Positions 36,094 through 49,785 of a stretch of DNA of 64,000 nt are shown one piece after another. The translations under genes and the position numbers were made by a program. The stretch comes from Bradysia coprophila. Lineage: Eukaryota > Arthropoda > Insecta > Diptera > Sciaridae. Positions within the stretch are counted from its first letter, which is position 1. Every line of letters starts with the position of its first letter. The notes beneath the pieces were generated by a model that ran no database searches, was not told where the DNA came from, and was given only the letters and a program-made list of their open reading frames with translations. The DNA is taken from assembly GCF_014529535.1 (NCBI RefSeq), contig NW_023503337.1:558001-622000 (forward strand). Direction: 5' to 3'.

Positions 36094-36191
36094 ATTATGT
36101 CATCTGTTATCTAAAAACGGTGTGAATACCGTACTCTTAGTATAGCATAATGGGTGTTAAAAACGATGAAGTAAAAGATTTCGATTTTGAC
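36094..36191 (-). repeat. GAAGTAAAAGATTT-family copy
   Basis: Read on the minus strand it starts AAATCTTTTACTTCATCG, passes a TATGCTATACTAAGAG block and ends GATAACAGATGAC, matching the copy at 59382-59488 at both ends and in the middle. Confidence 0.7.
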
Positions 36192-36341
36192 AATACAGAG
36201 ACCAAAGGGTTATATTATACATGCTTGTTGTCAAACCCTTTGATTGTACAAAGTTTGAAATAGCCTATCTGGAATCGTCTCCGTAAGTCTGATATTGATT
36301 TGCTTCTAACTTAGGAAATTCATTGTATATATTGTCACCTG

Positions 36342-36422
36342 CCTGAAGTAGTTGCAAAAGAATTTGCGAAATTCGTAAAAGGAAAATGTTTCTTGCGACA
36401 ACTTTTGCAACTACTTCAAAAG
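36342..36422. mobile_element. Hairpin MITE, unit 1
   Basis: The ends CCTGAAGTAGTTGCAAAAG and CTTTTGCAACTACTTCAAAAG-type sequence are inverted. The whole 81-bp unit folds on itself. It is followed after 11 bp by a second unit. Confidence 0.75.
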
Positions 36423-36433
36423 ACTGGGAGCAA

Positions 36434-36514
36434 CCTGAAGTAGTTGCAAAAGAAGTTGCAAAATTTGTAAAAAGGAAATAGTTTTTGCAACAAGCTTTGC
36501 AACTACTTCAAAAG
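36434..36514. mobile_element. Hairpin MITE, unit 2
   Basis: Same termini and length as 36342-36422, with about ten substitutions, in the same orientation. The pair probably arose by tandem duplication or insertion next to a relative. Confidence 0.75.
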
Positions 36515-37449
36515 GCTTATATTGTCAGAAGCAAAAGTTTTATTATCGTATATGGAACAGACGTTTTATCAATAATTTGTTGTACGTATGACTGTAATTT
36601 TGTTTAATGTTTTCATTATGTTTGTCCAAATCACAACCATTAGGTCTTTCAGATGGTTTCCTACCATGCATCTCATATCCTAACACTTCCGCATCAGTAT
36701 CCAATGAAAACTTTGCGAAAAGTTTTCTTTTTTCTGACACGGAATTATATTTATTGCAACGGGACCATAAAAAATACGTCAACGAATTCCGGTCATTCAA
36801 GTGTCTCTCAATAAATCGACAAATTTGGTGCAGGTCTTACAAGAAATTTACAATAAATTGAATAGCTCAATTAATTTGCTGTTTTTCTTCTTATATTGCA
36901 AAAAGTCAGTTTGAATCGATCGAACATATTGTATAAAAATAATAATAATAATAATCAGAAGTGACTAGTCGTGTCCATATTTGGTAAGTCATTGAATTTA
37001 CATGGTGAGTAGTTAGCATTTACAAGGATATTATGATGATTATTATTATATTTTTCAATTTTGACTTCCTTTAAAAAAATATTACAAGCAATTAACATTA
37101 TCGTATAAATAATATGTAACCCATAATTGCAAGCTTACATGTTACTTTTTCGATTTAAAATAATTATTTCCATCATAACACATCATAGAGTTGTTTAAAA
37201 AAAGAATATCGACAACAATAAAAATCTGAACTCGCCAATTAATACTTCCGACTGCATTGTATGTCCAAAAATTAAATAAAATCCAAGTCCAAGGGGAAGG
37301 TGAATATCGTGATTGGAAAGTGCAATCAAAAGATAGAACCCCACATTGGAAATGGGACAAATTAAAGAAATTGCACTTAATGTATCCGAGCCGAAACACA
37401 CAATAGAAGTAATTTACTCTTTCATTTTAGGTTAGGTGGAAAATGACAA

Positions 37450-37608
37450 GGACTATTTTTAGGAAAACATTTTCCCAGATTTTTTTGAATTTTCCCACTT
37501 TTTTCCATATTTTCCATATTTTGATTAACTTGTGAAAATTTTTTTTTTTGGCAAAAATTATGGTAAATTCGGGAAAATTATGAAAAAATGTTTTCCCAAA
37601 AATAGTCC
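37450..37608. mobile_element. 159-bp MITE with TIRs
   Basis: GGACTATTTTTAGGAAAACA and the inverted TGTTTTCCCAAAAATAGTCC form the termini. The inside is T-rich with several TTTTCCCA/TGGGAAAA-like words. Confidence 0.7.
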
Positions 37609-38522
37609 GTAGTAGATTTCAACATCCCAATATATGTAAGATTTGCACAAACGAAAGGTGCACTTTCCAACCGATTCCTTTCATCCTTTCACCTTCTCGG
37701 CGTGTACAGAAATATTAAGGTATAAGCGCAATTGATAAAGACACTTAAAGGTCCAAGTCCAAGAATCGTACGGTTGAATGTTTATTCATGTCTCAAGGAA
37801 CAGATAACACATTTTAAGCACAACGTAGCGGAGTAACCATGAGGCCCATACGACCTCGTATTAATAGTCATTAAACATTTTGTTTGTATATTTAAGTCGA
37901 ATGAATCGAAATAAGTCATTGAGCATTTTAATCACTAGTTGAATTTCTCGATTTATCGTAATAATCTGAATAAGTGACCCTCCGATTTCATCTCATAGAC
38001 ATCTAATAGTGGATCTGAACGATTTAATTCAAGGTTAAGGTTAAGATACCTTTAAGGTGATGATGAGCTTCATAAGACAAAGGCGATGGCAGCTAAATTT
38101 CTCTGTGGTGCAATCTTGGCTTATGAAAGTTTTTATGCAAATTTTAACCGCACCAAAAAACATATTTTATTTGAGTTGACTTTTCATACACTGTAATGAG
38201 GGCAATAAGTTTAACAAAATTTGTTGCCACCCGTGGGTGTCTAACTCTGTTCTTCCTTAACCTTGACTTAGTAGTTATATACTAGTTATAGTATATTACT
38301 ATACAAAGGAAGGAATTTGATATTTTACGGATACGAATATCAAATTATTTCTCGAGTGTAGTATGACGTTGTCCTTTACGAAGGAGAGAAAGACTTTTCC
38401 CTAGAGATTAAAAGTCCATTTTCCCTCCCTAGTAAAGGAAAACTCATATCCTCATATGATTCTCCAAAATTTCATTCGATGTTCAAAATCATCATCAGAT
38501 TTCATGTCCTGTATGGCTGTTT

Positions 38523-38600
38523 CATCGATAATAATGCGAAAAGCTTATGCTAATCACGCAAATTTATGTTAAAAGAAATGAAGTAAAAGGTTTCGTAGCA
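38523..38600 (-). repeat. Diverged GAAGTAAAAGATTT-family copy
   Basis: TCATCGATAATAATGCGAAA at one side and AAATGAAGTAAAAGGTTTCG at the other match the two family ends, with several substitutions. Confidence 0.5.
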
Positions 38601-40962
38601 ATGTCATAAAAATGTTAGATTAACAGAAGTAATAGATCTGATCATGTTGATGATGATATACTTGCCGTCTGTCATTTTAAAAAGGAAATTTGAACAGCAA
38701 TTAGTTTAGTTTAAAAAAAATTCGTCAAAATACAGTCCAAATAGAAAAAGTGAAAGATTACTTTAGTGAGATATAAAAGTATTATTTTGTGAAGAAGCTT
38801 TGGATGAATTTTTTTCGAACCGTCCCCAGAGTTAGTTTTTCGTCATATTTTATCTATTTTCATCTGGCCATCTACATCCGAGTGTACTATTCACTTAATT
38901 TGGCACAGACACGTTAAAAATGCGTTAGTAAAAGTAACAGCAATTCCAAGAACTCGATGAAATCATCAACCAGAATAAAAAAAATTATCATTCCATTCAC
39001 GTTCGTTTTTTTTATTATTAATGTTTTCCACAAAAATCGAGACTCTGAAATTTATGATAACCACTTTTTCTTTCAGTTTTGTCGCGATTATTTCGCCTTT
39101 TTCTTACTTTTTAATAAAATATTTGTTTTCAAATTCTACAACGAAATAAGAAAGAAAGAACATATAAGCATATACAAAGTCAGTATAAGTACGTGAATTG
39201 AATGCAACTTTAAACAGTGAGAGGCAAAAAAAAATTGAAAATAAAAAAAATTATTTATTATGCACAGCAAAGAAGATAGCGCGATGACACAGATTTCTTA
39301 ATCCGATGCAAAACGCTGTAAATTTTATTAATGATGATGTGCAAAGTGCATACTGTGTAGAAAATTGCAATGCCCTGATGCAGTTGCAATATGAGGTGTG
39401 TGTGAGTGTGTTAAAAACACAATTATTGTATTTCGATTTTGTTAAAGTTGATTTAACGGATTCGGTTATTCGGTTCTTGTACTACATTATTTTATAGAAT
39501 AAAATTTTTATCTTGACTTTATCAGTGTTTTGTTGTAATATGCTATTGCAAAAACGATTTAACTACTGTTGATTAATTAAAAACGAGCAAAAAGAAAATA
39601 ATTACCGAGAACATACATACACACCACTTCTTTACCTATCTATTCTGCATCTCGAATAATACCAGTCCAATGTTACCAATATAATCCATTCACAACAAAT
39701 CTTTTGCTTGTCCTATATTTTAGCTCAACGAAATAATTTTATGAGGTGTCAGTTTATCTACAGCTATAGATGAGATTTGTGCAATGCATAGCGATAATAG
39801 GATAGTATATAATATGGAAACTATATAATAGTTTTCTTTATTTTCTCTTACGCGTTATATCAACATATATTACACTTTGGATGGAAGATTTTTCGTTTGG
39901 GATTTATTTATGATATGTTGAGAATAATAATTTTTATATGCAGAATGTGTGTTGTTTCTTACAAACAGAAGAAGACGAAAAAAAACTACTCTTTTTAATA
40001 CTTTGTTGTTTTCTGAAGGTAGCCTATACGTTGGTCATACAAATTAAACGGGTTTCGCTGGATAAATTGTTTTAGATTTAAAATGAACAATTTCAAATCA
40101 ATGGTCTATTGGAAGTTATCGTCGTTTTAGATTTTTTAAATGTTTTTAATAAATTTTATTGAATGGACACGCCAGTCCTTAAGAATATCGTTTGCTGTTT
40201 TTTTTTCTGGCACCGTATGGAATATTAAGTACCAAATCGTTAATATTTTTCCCACCTCTCATTCGTCTTCATGTCTTATTTGTATGTAAATGACAAAACT
40301 GACGGAAGGTAAACGAATTCTAGTCGTTCCCATACAATCAAGATTGAAAATTCAAATCGCATCAATTTATTGATATATTTTTAACGCTCTTTGTGGTCTA
40401 ACTGCCACTTTGACTGCGTTGACGAATCAATATAATCGACAGCAAATAAGTTTCGTATGTCATTTTGCTTTCTTTCCTGATAAACATATGAGATAAAAGA
40501 AGAGAATCGTCGGCGGTACTATACTAAACGATTGATTTAGTTTTAAAAAAAATTAATTAATTAATAATTAATTTTCTGATTTTTTGCTAGATACAAGCAA
40601 ATCACTTGCAATACTAAAACGCCGAATCTAGTATTTCATATGCTAAACTAAATTTATGTGAGAATAATTGTTCTCTTAAACTAGGTCCCACCTGCTAAGT
40701 GGGTCAGATCCCTTGACTGTCTGAACCTGAGCATCTTAATATATTTTATATTGGTAATGATTTATTGGTTGATTAAAAAGAACTATACTAGAACGGTCTA
40801 AATTTCTCATTAATAATTTAATTCTGTTTAGTTTTACTGAAAATCTGAAGTTACAAAACGATATTTATTTTTGATTCACAACTTTATTTTCTGTTTCTGG
40901 TCTGCTCATATTAGACCGATATTGTCTATAAAATGATGAATGTCTTCAATAAAAATTAAATT

Positions 40963-41011
40963 CGTGTGAATTGCGGACCTCGCTTCGCTCTGGCCGCAAA
41001 CTTCACACTCG
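40963..41011. repeat. Short GC-richer hairpin
   Basis: CGTGTGAATTGCGGAC pairs imperfectly with GCCGCAAACTTCACACTCG around a CTCGCTTCGCTCTG loop. The TCGCTTCGCT-type loop resembles that of the 18.4-kb MITE (TCACTTCGTTCGG). Confidence 0.5.
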
Positions 41012-41635
41012 TAAATTTTTTGTGGTATAATCGCTTTTGTTAACAAGACAAAATAAAATAACAAGAAACAATTATTGAAAATTCGTTTAGAAACAGCAGT
41101 TAGACCAATATAATGTATCTTGAAACCTAGACAAGGAATTCTGTGCTTTATCAAACTTTTTTTTAAATCGGTTCAAAATAACCCCAGTTAAGGTGTGAAC
41201 AAAGAGCAGATAAGGCTTTTTCTGAGAACTTCTTCAACATGGTTGAACCAATACCACCCATTTTCGAACTTGACCTGAGGATACTCAATACTTCATCGAA
41301 TAAAAATGTTTTTTTAAATCCGTTGAGATTTACCCAAGTTATCGTGTTAACAAAGAGCACAAAATTGATACATTTAACGTTTTTTCATCACATTTCCATA
41401 CATTTTTAATCATAGTGAACGTGGTACCTACACGGGTGTATTTGTTTCTGTAAAACCCATGACTTACAGTCAAGGGAATTAGAAAATATGTCGGATTTCA
41501 CATTTAGCGAGTGTTAATCGCGAAGGGGCGAAGGTCATTTTCGTTGCCTTTAATTTGGGATCATCCATTTATATATAAATCCCTTTTCGAGAGTAGTGAT
41601 TGGAGTAATCTTTCAGAGTAGATTTTCAGAGTAAA

Positions 41636-41738
41636 TCATCTGTTATCGAAAACGACGACAAAAATAATGACAAGATCTGGGTGATAAGGTCCTTTTTATA
41701 GTAAAATGCACGTTAAAAAATTGAAGTACAAGATTTGA
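41636..41738 (-). repeat. GAAGTAAAAGATTT-family copy
   Basis: On the minus strand: AAATCTTGTACTTCAATTT, then TTTTACTATAAAAAGGAC, then TTTTGTCGTCGTTTTCGATA followed by ACAGATGATTT. Both ends agree with the copy at 59382. A second start motif (AATGAAGTAAAAGATTTTG) lies at about 41794. Confidence 0.75.
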
Positions 41739-42632
41739 AATCAACAGATAATAATACTGGTCATATGTTTGCCGTCTGTAACAAATTAAACTAATGAAGT
41801 AAAAGATTTTGATTTGACCTGCTGAAAAAACTTACGTTGAAAGAAATAACAGAATAACAGAAATTATAGATAAATTACAGATGAGTCAACAATGTTGATA
41901 TATTTCGGGCAGAAGTCAATGGTTAAAATGGTTGCTGTATACTAGCATTTTCTACAACACTCAATTAATGCTGGTTTTTTTATAAATCTCTTAATTTAAC
42001 TGATCTTAAATCGTTCTACTCTCGTCTTAAGTCATGATGCGATTATAATCTTTAGTCGACCTCCCTTTAAATGCAAATTGTATGTCAATTTTTGCATTAC
42101 TTTTTCACGAACCTTTCCATATAATATGTGAATATAATTGTTAACAGCAATTTATTTTAAAATATGACGTAACAATAAGATATACATTATCTTGATGGTC
42201 TCAATCTAAAAAATCTCTATTCTCACACACGTTTTTTTGTTGTTGGTTTTTCTTGTACACACTATTCGTTACCAGAAGTTATAGCGCCGTGCAAAGTGAT
42301 TGTTACCGAAATACTCTGTTCATCAAACTACTTGTTTTATGAATACGTTGCTAATTGAGTTGAATTATTTTGGTAGATTGTTTGTTATCTTTGCAATTTT
42401 CTTTTACAGAAAGGGATCAGATCAGTCCTTGTCCATTACGACAAGAGTAACTCCATATAACAATTAAATCTCTTACTTCTATTGTTTCACGTACAACTGA
42501 TTTTTTTTATAAAAATAATTTTTGACCGTTAAAAATTTGAATTTTGTTGTTATGTTGGATTTCCATACAGGCCTGTCTGTCAAAATTATTTTCATAAAAA
42601 AAACTCAGCTGTACTACCATTAACACTTGAGA

Positions 42633-42662
42633 TCAAATCTTTTACTTCTTTAGTTTTATACT
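42633..42662 (+). repeat. GAAGTAAAAGATTT-family end motif
   Basis: CAAATCTTTTACTTCTTTAG followed by TTTTA. The downstream sequence (ACTTGGTATATACCTGGTAT) does not match the family middle, so this looks truncated. Confidence 0.5.
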
Positions 42663-45600
42663 GTACTTGGTATATACCTGGTATGTACTTGGAATAGAAC
42701 ATTCGCCAGATGTCATCGCCAATCTTTCTCATCGTGGACGATAAGAGCTGACTAGCCCGTTTCCAAAAGATAAAGAACTTACCAATTTTTCCGCAGCGAT
42801 ATGAGTACCGATCATTTTATAGCGCGCTACGGCTTCTGGTAATACACAGTGTGTACAAGAGAAACCAACTTGACAAAAGCAAAATTTCAATAATTCGGTA
42901 CCGTGTGTATAATATAACACAGCAAGAAAAAAGTGTAATATATACACATTCGATGCACATAGGCAACGTTTATTTTGAAATTCACTCCAACGTTGGCTGA
43001 GCAGTATTATACTTTCAACCGTCGAACGTGTTGGACGCACAAAGTGTTTTTCGCCTAACAAATTTTATACATCGTTTTACACTGAGTACAGCAAAATCTA
43101 TGTTTTATATATCTGCCCGTGTTGTTTCTTTCGTATAATTTTTTTTTTGTTGTTGTTTTGATATAATAAATTTTACCTCTTCACATATGATCGTTAGTGT
43201 CGCATGTGTAAAAGCGTAATTTTTTTCTGTAGAAAATAAAAATATATTGAAGCAGAGAACCGTTGGTTGGTCTACAAAATAATAATAGAAAAAAAATGTG
43301 TGGATTTACAAACAAGAGAAGTGCAGTCTCTGTTTTTTGATAAATAAATAAATAAACAAACGAAAACAATAAATAACAATCGAGGCAGTACGTACAGCCA
43401 ATATAAGAGTATACTTATGAATACAATTTTTGTTTTAAATCAAGAAATTGATTGAGTAATTTTCATGCAAATTTTAATTTAAAAAAGAAAAGAAATTATT
43501 ATTACTGCCAATCAGTTCATTCTGATAACAAGCCAGTGCTTTTTATCGCTACAAAACAATAAAAACTCACGTTCTCATTCAGTAAATGAATGAATTTAAT
43601 GTTGTAAAAGATAAAAGTTAATCACAAATTTTACGCACTTAATACTTGTGTTCAATATCGTAAATACAAATTAATGTTAATAGTCTAATTTTCGATATAA
43701 ATCGTGAATTTAAAGCGAAAAATTGGTTAAATAAGAGAAACAGTATTTTCTCCTCTGACGACTGGAACAGCATTGACTATTGAAACATTTAAAAGTAATA
43801 AACAGAAGAAGAGTTTTTGTATAATCTGTAAAAAAGAGTGCTCAGTTTTTTTTGGTATAATATAGTTGCTTGCTGATTCATATTAAACGTGAGGCAGAAG
43901 CAGCAGACAGGTGGGTTTTTCTTCATGTCATTCAAGGACAGGTGCCTAAATTTGGGTGCATTGTCTTTTTTGGTAAAATGTATATTTACATGGACTGTTT
44001 ATAATTGGTAGACGCTTATTGTTTTATCGTATTTTGGAAATTAGTTTTGTCATTGAAAATTTTTTTTTTTTTTAAGGCAACCGTCTTGATTGTGTGTATT
44101 AGGTATATGTCATGTTAGAGATACTTTTTATCGGTAAATGTTATTTCTTTGAAATTAGTTTGTCATCAAAACGAAATGTAAGGGAAGACTAATAATTGGG
44201 TAGATGGATTTCGATATAGGTAGAGTTTGGGATAACAATTATACCTGTGGTCCTGTGGTTTTCCACCGTCCTTTATGTGATTCTAAGGAAGTAGTTGCAC
44301 CGTCGATGAATATCGAGAGGTAGATACTCCTTTAAAAATACTTTTTTTTAAAATTGTAAATTCTTTGATGAAATTCCTTAAACTCAAATTTCCTTTAAAA
44401 ATTCTATGATTGTCCAAGAAACCTTCAAAAGTTGAAGAAGGTCCTCAAAACTGGACAAAGATCCTATGACCTTCCTAAGAAAATCTTGAATGTATTTTTT
44501 AGAAAATCTTTTGTCGCTAATTTATGCGATCATCCACTCCTCGACGAAAACATAACATTGCTATCTTCCGTACTTGCTTCATTTCTTCTTATTTTGACGT
44601 TTTCTTATTTCAATTATGCAGTCACATGACATAGTATCGTGTTTAGTAGAATATTTCTAACGTCTTTGGAAGGAACTATTTGCAGTTCAAGAACGATTAT
44701 GGGTGATACGATTTTGCAAATCAAACAATTTTGTGTTGATTAATTTTCTTGAAATTTTCTACTGTACAAACGAACAGCTTTATATTTGTCGGAAAATTTA
44801 CATTTTTACTGGGTTAAAGGTCGACGAATATAGCCGTCAATACATTAAACTTAAAATCTAAGATTAAATTCTTATCGACAGATTACAACACGTATGCTTC
44901 GTACAAAATACAGTGTCAGCATTTATATTTATAGAGACAATAGGCAGTTCAAAAAGTGTCCTCTAGACATCACATTTGATTTTCAACAAATCGCAGATTC
45001 TTGATTTTTTGTATTTTATTTTTCTGATCTGAAGTTTACACTAAATTTCTAACAAAATTGGCCTGGTTGCATTATTTTACGTCCATCCTACTTCAACATT
45101 CACAAAAAACAATAATAATTTACAAGAAGAAAAAACCTACATGACATTGTGGAAACACAGTCTTTGATAAATCCACCCTTCAACGTCAACCCCTATTGAT
45201 GAAACTCTTGGCATTTACTTTTATTTGTTCATGGCATGAACTTCATCAAATTGTCTGTGTACTAGAACATCGCAAATATGAAACGCTGTCTATCCGCGCC
45301 AAATATACGTATGTTGTGTGTATTTACGACGCTCTTTTTTTAATTAAACACCAACAATCACGAACAAAAGTAAAATGATTACAAGTTCGAATTACAATTA
45401 AGTAATTAAACTTCGTTCTTGTTTGTGAAACGCGGTGAAACGGTCTTGTGTATGGTTTATTATACATCGTGTGTGTATACATAAATATTGGATGGACGAT
45501 AGATAATTATTAGCAATCAAATTGCGGGTGGTTGTATGATTAATCTAGCTCGAATTGTGATCACGATCTGGCAATTATTAATCATTTTCTGATCGTTTTA

Positions 45601-46707
45601 TATCATATCATGTCAAAATAATAATCAAAAATAATTAACAATCGATTCGATATATGTGAAGTTGTTCTGAGCGTTACCATTATACTGTGCACGAAAAGGT
45701 TTTCAGGAATGCAAGCGCATACAGACAACTTCACATATTCTCATGTTTTCATCTTTATTCCCAAATGCTAAACTCAACATTATTTTGCTATTAAATGATG
45801 CAGAGCTGATCTCTAAACTTGTAAGCGAAACTTAGCGTTCTTAGTTGCAAATATCAATATTTACTCAGCACATACATACTAGACAGAAGTTATTCAACTG
45901 TCATCTGCATCTCACTTCCAGAGCATTCCAGAACCAAATGTTTCAATACCTTTAATGTGATTTTCCCAAGCGTCAAGCGATATTTCATGCCTCCTATGAA
46001 TTGTGTCGGTTTTCTAGTAATTGTTTGCGTTCTTCATGTGATAAATCAATCAATTTTGAGAGTTGTTGTCAATTAAATTGTTTGTACGTCTATGCTAGTT
46101 TCATTGCATCTCAATCGAAATGTGTCAATAAGAGTAACACTTCAATTAAGTTGTAAATTGAAATGACACAGATGTAGCGTCATATCTCGTGAGTCTGAAA
46201 AGTTAGATTTTTGGCATCCGTAAGCAAAATTCTACTGAGTAATTTAGTCCACCACAAGAATTTGAAACTAGGTCCTGAGATCTCTTGCCAGTATTCTAGT
46301 TTAATAAATCAATAAAATACTGCGTTTTAAAATACTGCCCTCTAGGGCAAAAATGTATATGTCGATGTATTTGTTCGTGGCACTTAAAATAGCATATGCA
46401 CCTCTGTCCAAAATGTTTATTATTACGCCTTCGACTCGGATAACACAAAAATTCCAAATCATCAAAATAAATATGTTGGACAAAGGTGCATAATCTACTA
46501 TGAAATCCCTACGAAACAGCAATCTTTCAATTGCCAACATTTTTGAGTCTAATATTTGTACAATTTTAGCGAAGTTTAATCAAATGAATTTGAAAATAGT
46601 CTGTATTTCTAGTCTGTAGTGATGTACTATTGAAGAAGAAACTAATCGTTGCAATACAATAAATGCGAATTTATAAGAACAAATCTAAAACATATCTCGA
46701 TTAAGCA

Positions 46708-46854
46708 CCAAATCTGTTACTTCATTTGTTCAAAGTTCGGCATACTGTTTTAAACAAAATCTTTTACTTCGTTAGTATGAATATGTAATATGCAATAAAA
46801 AAGGACATTTAACATTGCTTCTTTTTGTCCTCACTGTCGATAACAGATTCTAAA
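46708..46854 (+). repeat. GAAGTAAAAGATTT-family, double start
   Basis: Motif CAAATCTGTTACTTCATTTG at about 46710 and AAAATCTTTTACTTCGTTAG at 46756. The second is followed by TATGCAATAAAAAAGGACA and ends GTCGATAACAGATTC. The double start mirrors the copy at 20890, so the full element may include both. Confidence 0.7.
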
Positions 46855-48897
46855 ATCTAAAGTTTGTTGACATTTACATCAAGCACAATAAGACAAGTTG
46901 AAAACATCATCTCAATAAAATTATTAAAATATTTTTGAAATTCTTTATTTCAGTACTTTTTAACTGAAAAATTCTAGAATCTCAATTCCACTTTATTTAT
47001 GTGACTCCATAACTTCAAGCGTAATTGAGGTTTCAATTTATTAACTACTTGTAAGATTCAAAAACAAATAAGCGATGGGTTTATTATTATTGTATAATTC
47101 ACATGATATACACAACTATATACATATTCAACATCAAATTGGAATAAATTTTTATTATTATGGTAGTCAAGTTGGGAAAAAGACTCAACACAGTTTTTAG
47201 AATGAAAACCATCAACATTACTATAAATATAGACATGAAATGACTCTATATACTTGAGCCTTGGTTGAGTATTATATGAATTACACACAATATAAATTGT
47301 ATCAATAGCATTTCGTATGATAGAGAGAGGTTAATTATTTTGTTCAGGCCATGTGTGTGCTGTTGGCCAAGAAAAGAAAATGTAAATTGATGAAACGAGA
47401 ATGAAATTAATATTTTATTGGTACAAATCTATATTACGATGATGATAAAGACATGAAAAATATGTTAAATGTATATGGCATAATATTTTAATTGAATTCG
47501 GTTGTATATCCCAGCACATTGCCACATGAAAACGTTTATGATTACGTGAAAAGAAATTTTTGCCAAATGTTGTGTAACAACAACAGCACATTTTTTTTCT
47601 TCAAAACTTTGCTTTTCAATTTTTAATTAATCGCGTTCAGACATCAATTTTATGAGAGAAGTGGGAAAGTGAGTTAATCAGAAAACAAAATCTAGGTTTT
47701 TAATAAGTTTATTTTCGCTTAAGATTGCTGATTCCATGATTTTTTGCAAGTTGTTGGCAATATTCGGTTGATGAACCGTCGTTCATTGGTAATTGTATGC
47801 TCTTTCAATTGAATATCCCAGTCATTGTCAGCAAGAATAAGCAAATATTATTTAAATCAATCGGAAATATCGTGAATTGTTGCGCTCTCGTCGTAAGTTA
47901 AAGTATTACTCACTATCGATAAAATTGTCCGCAATTGTTTACATCTGCCGCATTTCGTATAATGCATTTCAGATGTTAATTCTATTACCCGTTGCAACAA
48001 ACAAAATGACGCAAATGTACTGCCTGAGATTTTTTTCATAATGTGTATGCAACGAAGACTACAAGATGCAATCAAGTTACTGACTGATAACATACATCGA
48101 AACGGTCAACTTCCCAGATAGCTATTGAGTACAATAAGCCCTGATATTTTAGACGGCTGCAAGAATATTGGGGAGAGATTTTTTTTTTCAAACGAATTTT
48201 CAGAGACTAGGTCACTGTGACGATATTTTCTCAACGTCACTCACCACTAATGCGTCGACTGTCAATAGTTAATTAATGTGAGCAAACCTTACCTCAGCAT
48301 TCATTAAGTGGTCTTGATAGTAACAGTTATGAACTTTAAAGTGCCTTGTGACGTATTTAATGGTCTGATAATATTTCTCAATTTCTAACTAAAACTAATC
48401 GCCGCCCAATACATCTCATTTACACATCCATGTATAATATACCATCGACGGTTGTATTTTTTGCTAGAGTGTTCAAACAAAATGCGTAACGCAAAAACCA
48501 AACAAAATATCTCTTCTCCCAGTAATTGGCCATCATTACGCTTAAACACCATCCCAATAAATATACAGCCAATGTGCGTTTACGTAATAATAATAATTTC
48601 AAGAACTTTTGCATATTGGAAGCATTTTGCTTTGATGTTTGAAAAGGTGTTTTATGTATTTATGAGCGCTGTTCGCCTGTTATACCATTTTTTTAAAAGA
48701 AATTAGTCGATTGAAGTGGTTTGCGCCTGGGCGATATTTTCGATTTTTCCCATTTCTTTTACAATGTCGCAAGGACTTTGGTACTAAGGACTTCTACATT
48801 AAATTGTAGGTTTTTCATTTTAATTTTTTTTAAGTTTTTTTGAACGATTCTTTTCTCACTGTTAAACCAATCTTGTACAAACAGAATGTGTTAAATT

Positions 48898-48925
48898 AAA
48901 TCTATTACTTCTTTCGTTTAAAATA
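48898..48925 (+). repeat. GAAGTAAAAGATTT-family end motif
   Basis: AAATCTATTACTTCTTTCGT followed by TTAAAAT; only this end is recognisable. Confidence 0.45.
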
Positions 48926-49757
48926 TTTAACACCTAGCATCATTCTTGATACAAAAAGTAGTAATAAGATCTCGTTGCCTAATAGGCAATGCCTATTTTC
49001 ATCGATGGCAGACGACAACTTAAATTGGCTTAATTCTAAAAAAAATGCGAAAAGTATCGAAATCTTTCAGTGGAGGCCCACACTGTGTTTAAAACATTGT
49101 AACACTTAGCTAAAATTTAGCGTATTGTCTGCTAAATATTCAATATTGAGGTAGAAAACAGACACGCATAAACAAACTATTGATTAGCGGAGAACAAAGT
49201 TATATTGTGATGGTAATGTAATATTATGAGTACCAGTTTTATATATATGCGTTACCTAAAATGCCGTACACATGGATAACCACGGTAATTATTAGATGAG
49301 TCATAATAAAAACTAAACAGACACACACCACATGAATATGACATTTTGTTTTAAAATAAACACGCAATTTTCAACTCGATTCAATAAACATTCACTGTAC
49401 GCAACTTAAAAACGAATGAAATTTCAATTTTTTACGCACTGCATGCTAGGAAAGGGCGTCATTTCATCAATGATCAATTTAAAGTAAAACGTCTGTCAGA
49501 AGATTGTTGCGAAAAAATTATTTAATTCGTTTTCCTTGAAAATGTTTTCACTTCGGTGATTATCGCCCTTGGCCTCGGCTCAGGTAACAATGTCGACGCC
49601 GGTCAACACAAATGGGTAATCTACTATTAACGACATTATTGTTTTGCCATTTTAAGTTGTACATTCGATCGTACGTATGGAAATGTTATTATATCGATAA
49701 TAACATCATACTTGTCCGATTATATCCGATTTCAGTTTTTCTGATGTTTTTGTTTTT

Positions 49758-49785
49758 TTTTTCTCTCTCTCTATCTCTCTCTTTT
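49758..49785 (+). repeat. CT-rich microsatellite
   Basis: TTTCTCTCTCTCTATCTCTC-type tract, one interruption. Confidence 0.85.

Larger units (their letters stand above)
33395..36340. other. AT-rich gene-poor stretch
   Basis: No supported gene. A small inverted repeat of ATTATCGATAATTT and its mirror lies at about 33776-33820. Two GAAGTAAAAGATTT-family copies lie at 35186 and 36094. ORFs are all near 60 codons and unconvincing. Confidence 0.4.

Noticed and set aside
37142-37401. Two overlapping hydrophobic minus-strand ORFs
   Set aside because: They resemble membrane segments, but neither has a start context, splice partners or a recognised motif; T-rich DNA gives such frames readily.
42729-43061. 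110-codon minus-strand ORF
   Set aside because: Longest frame in the desert, but isolated and without any recognised domain.
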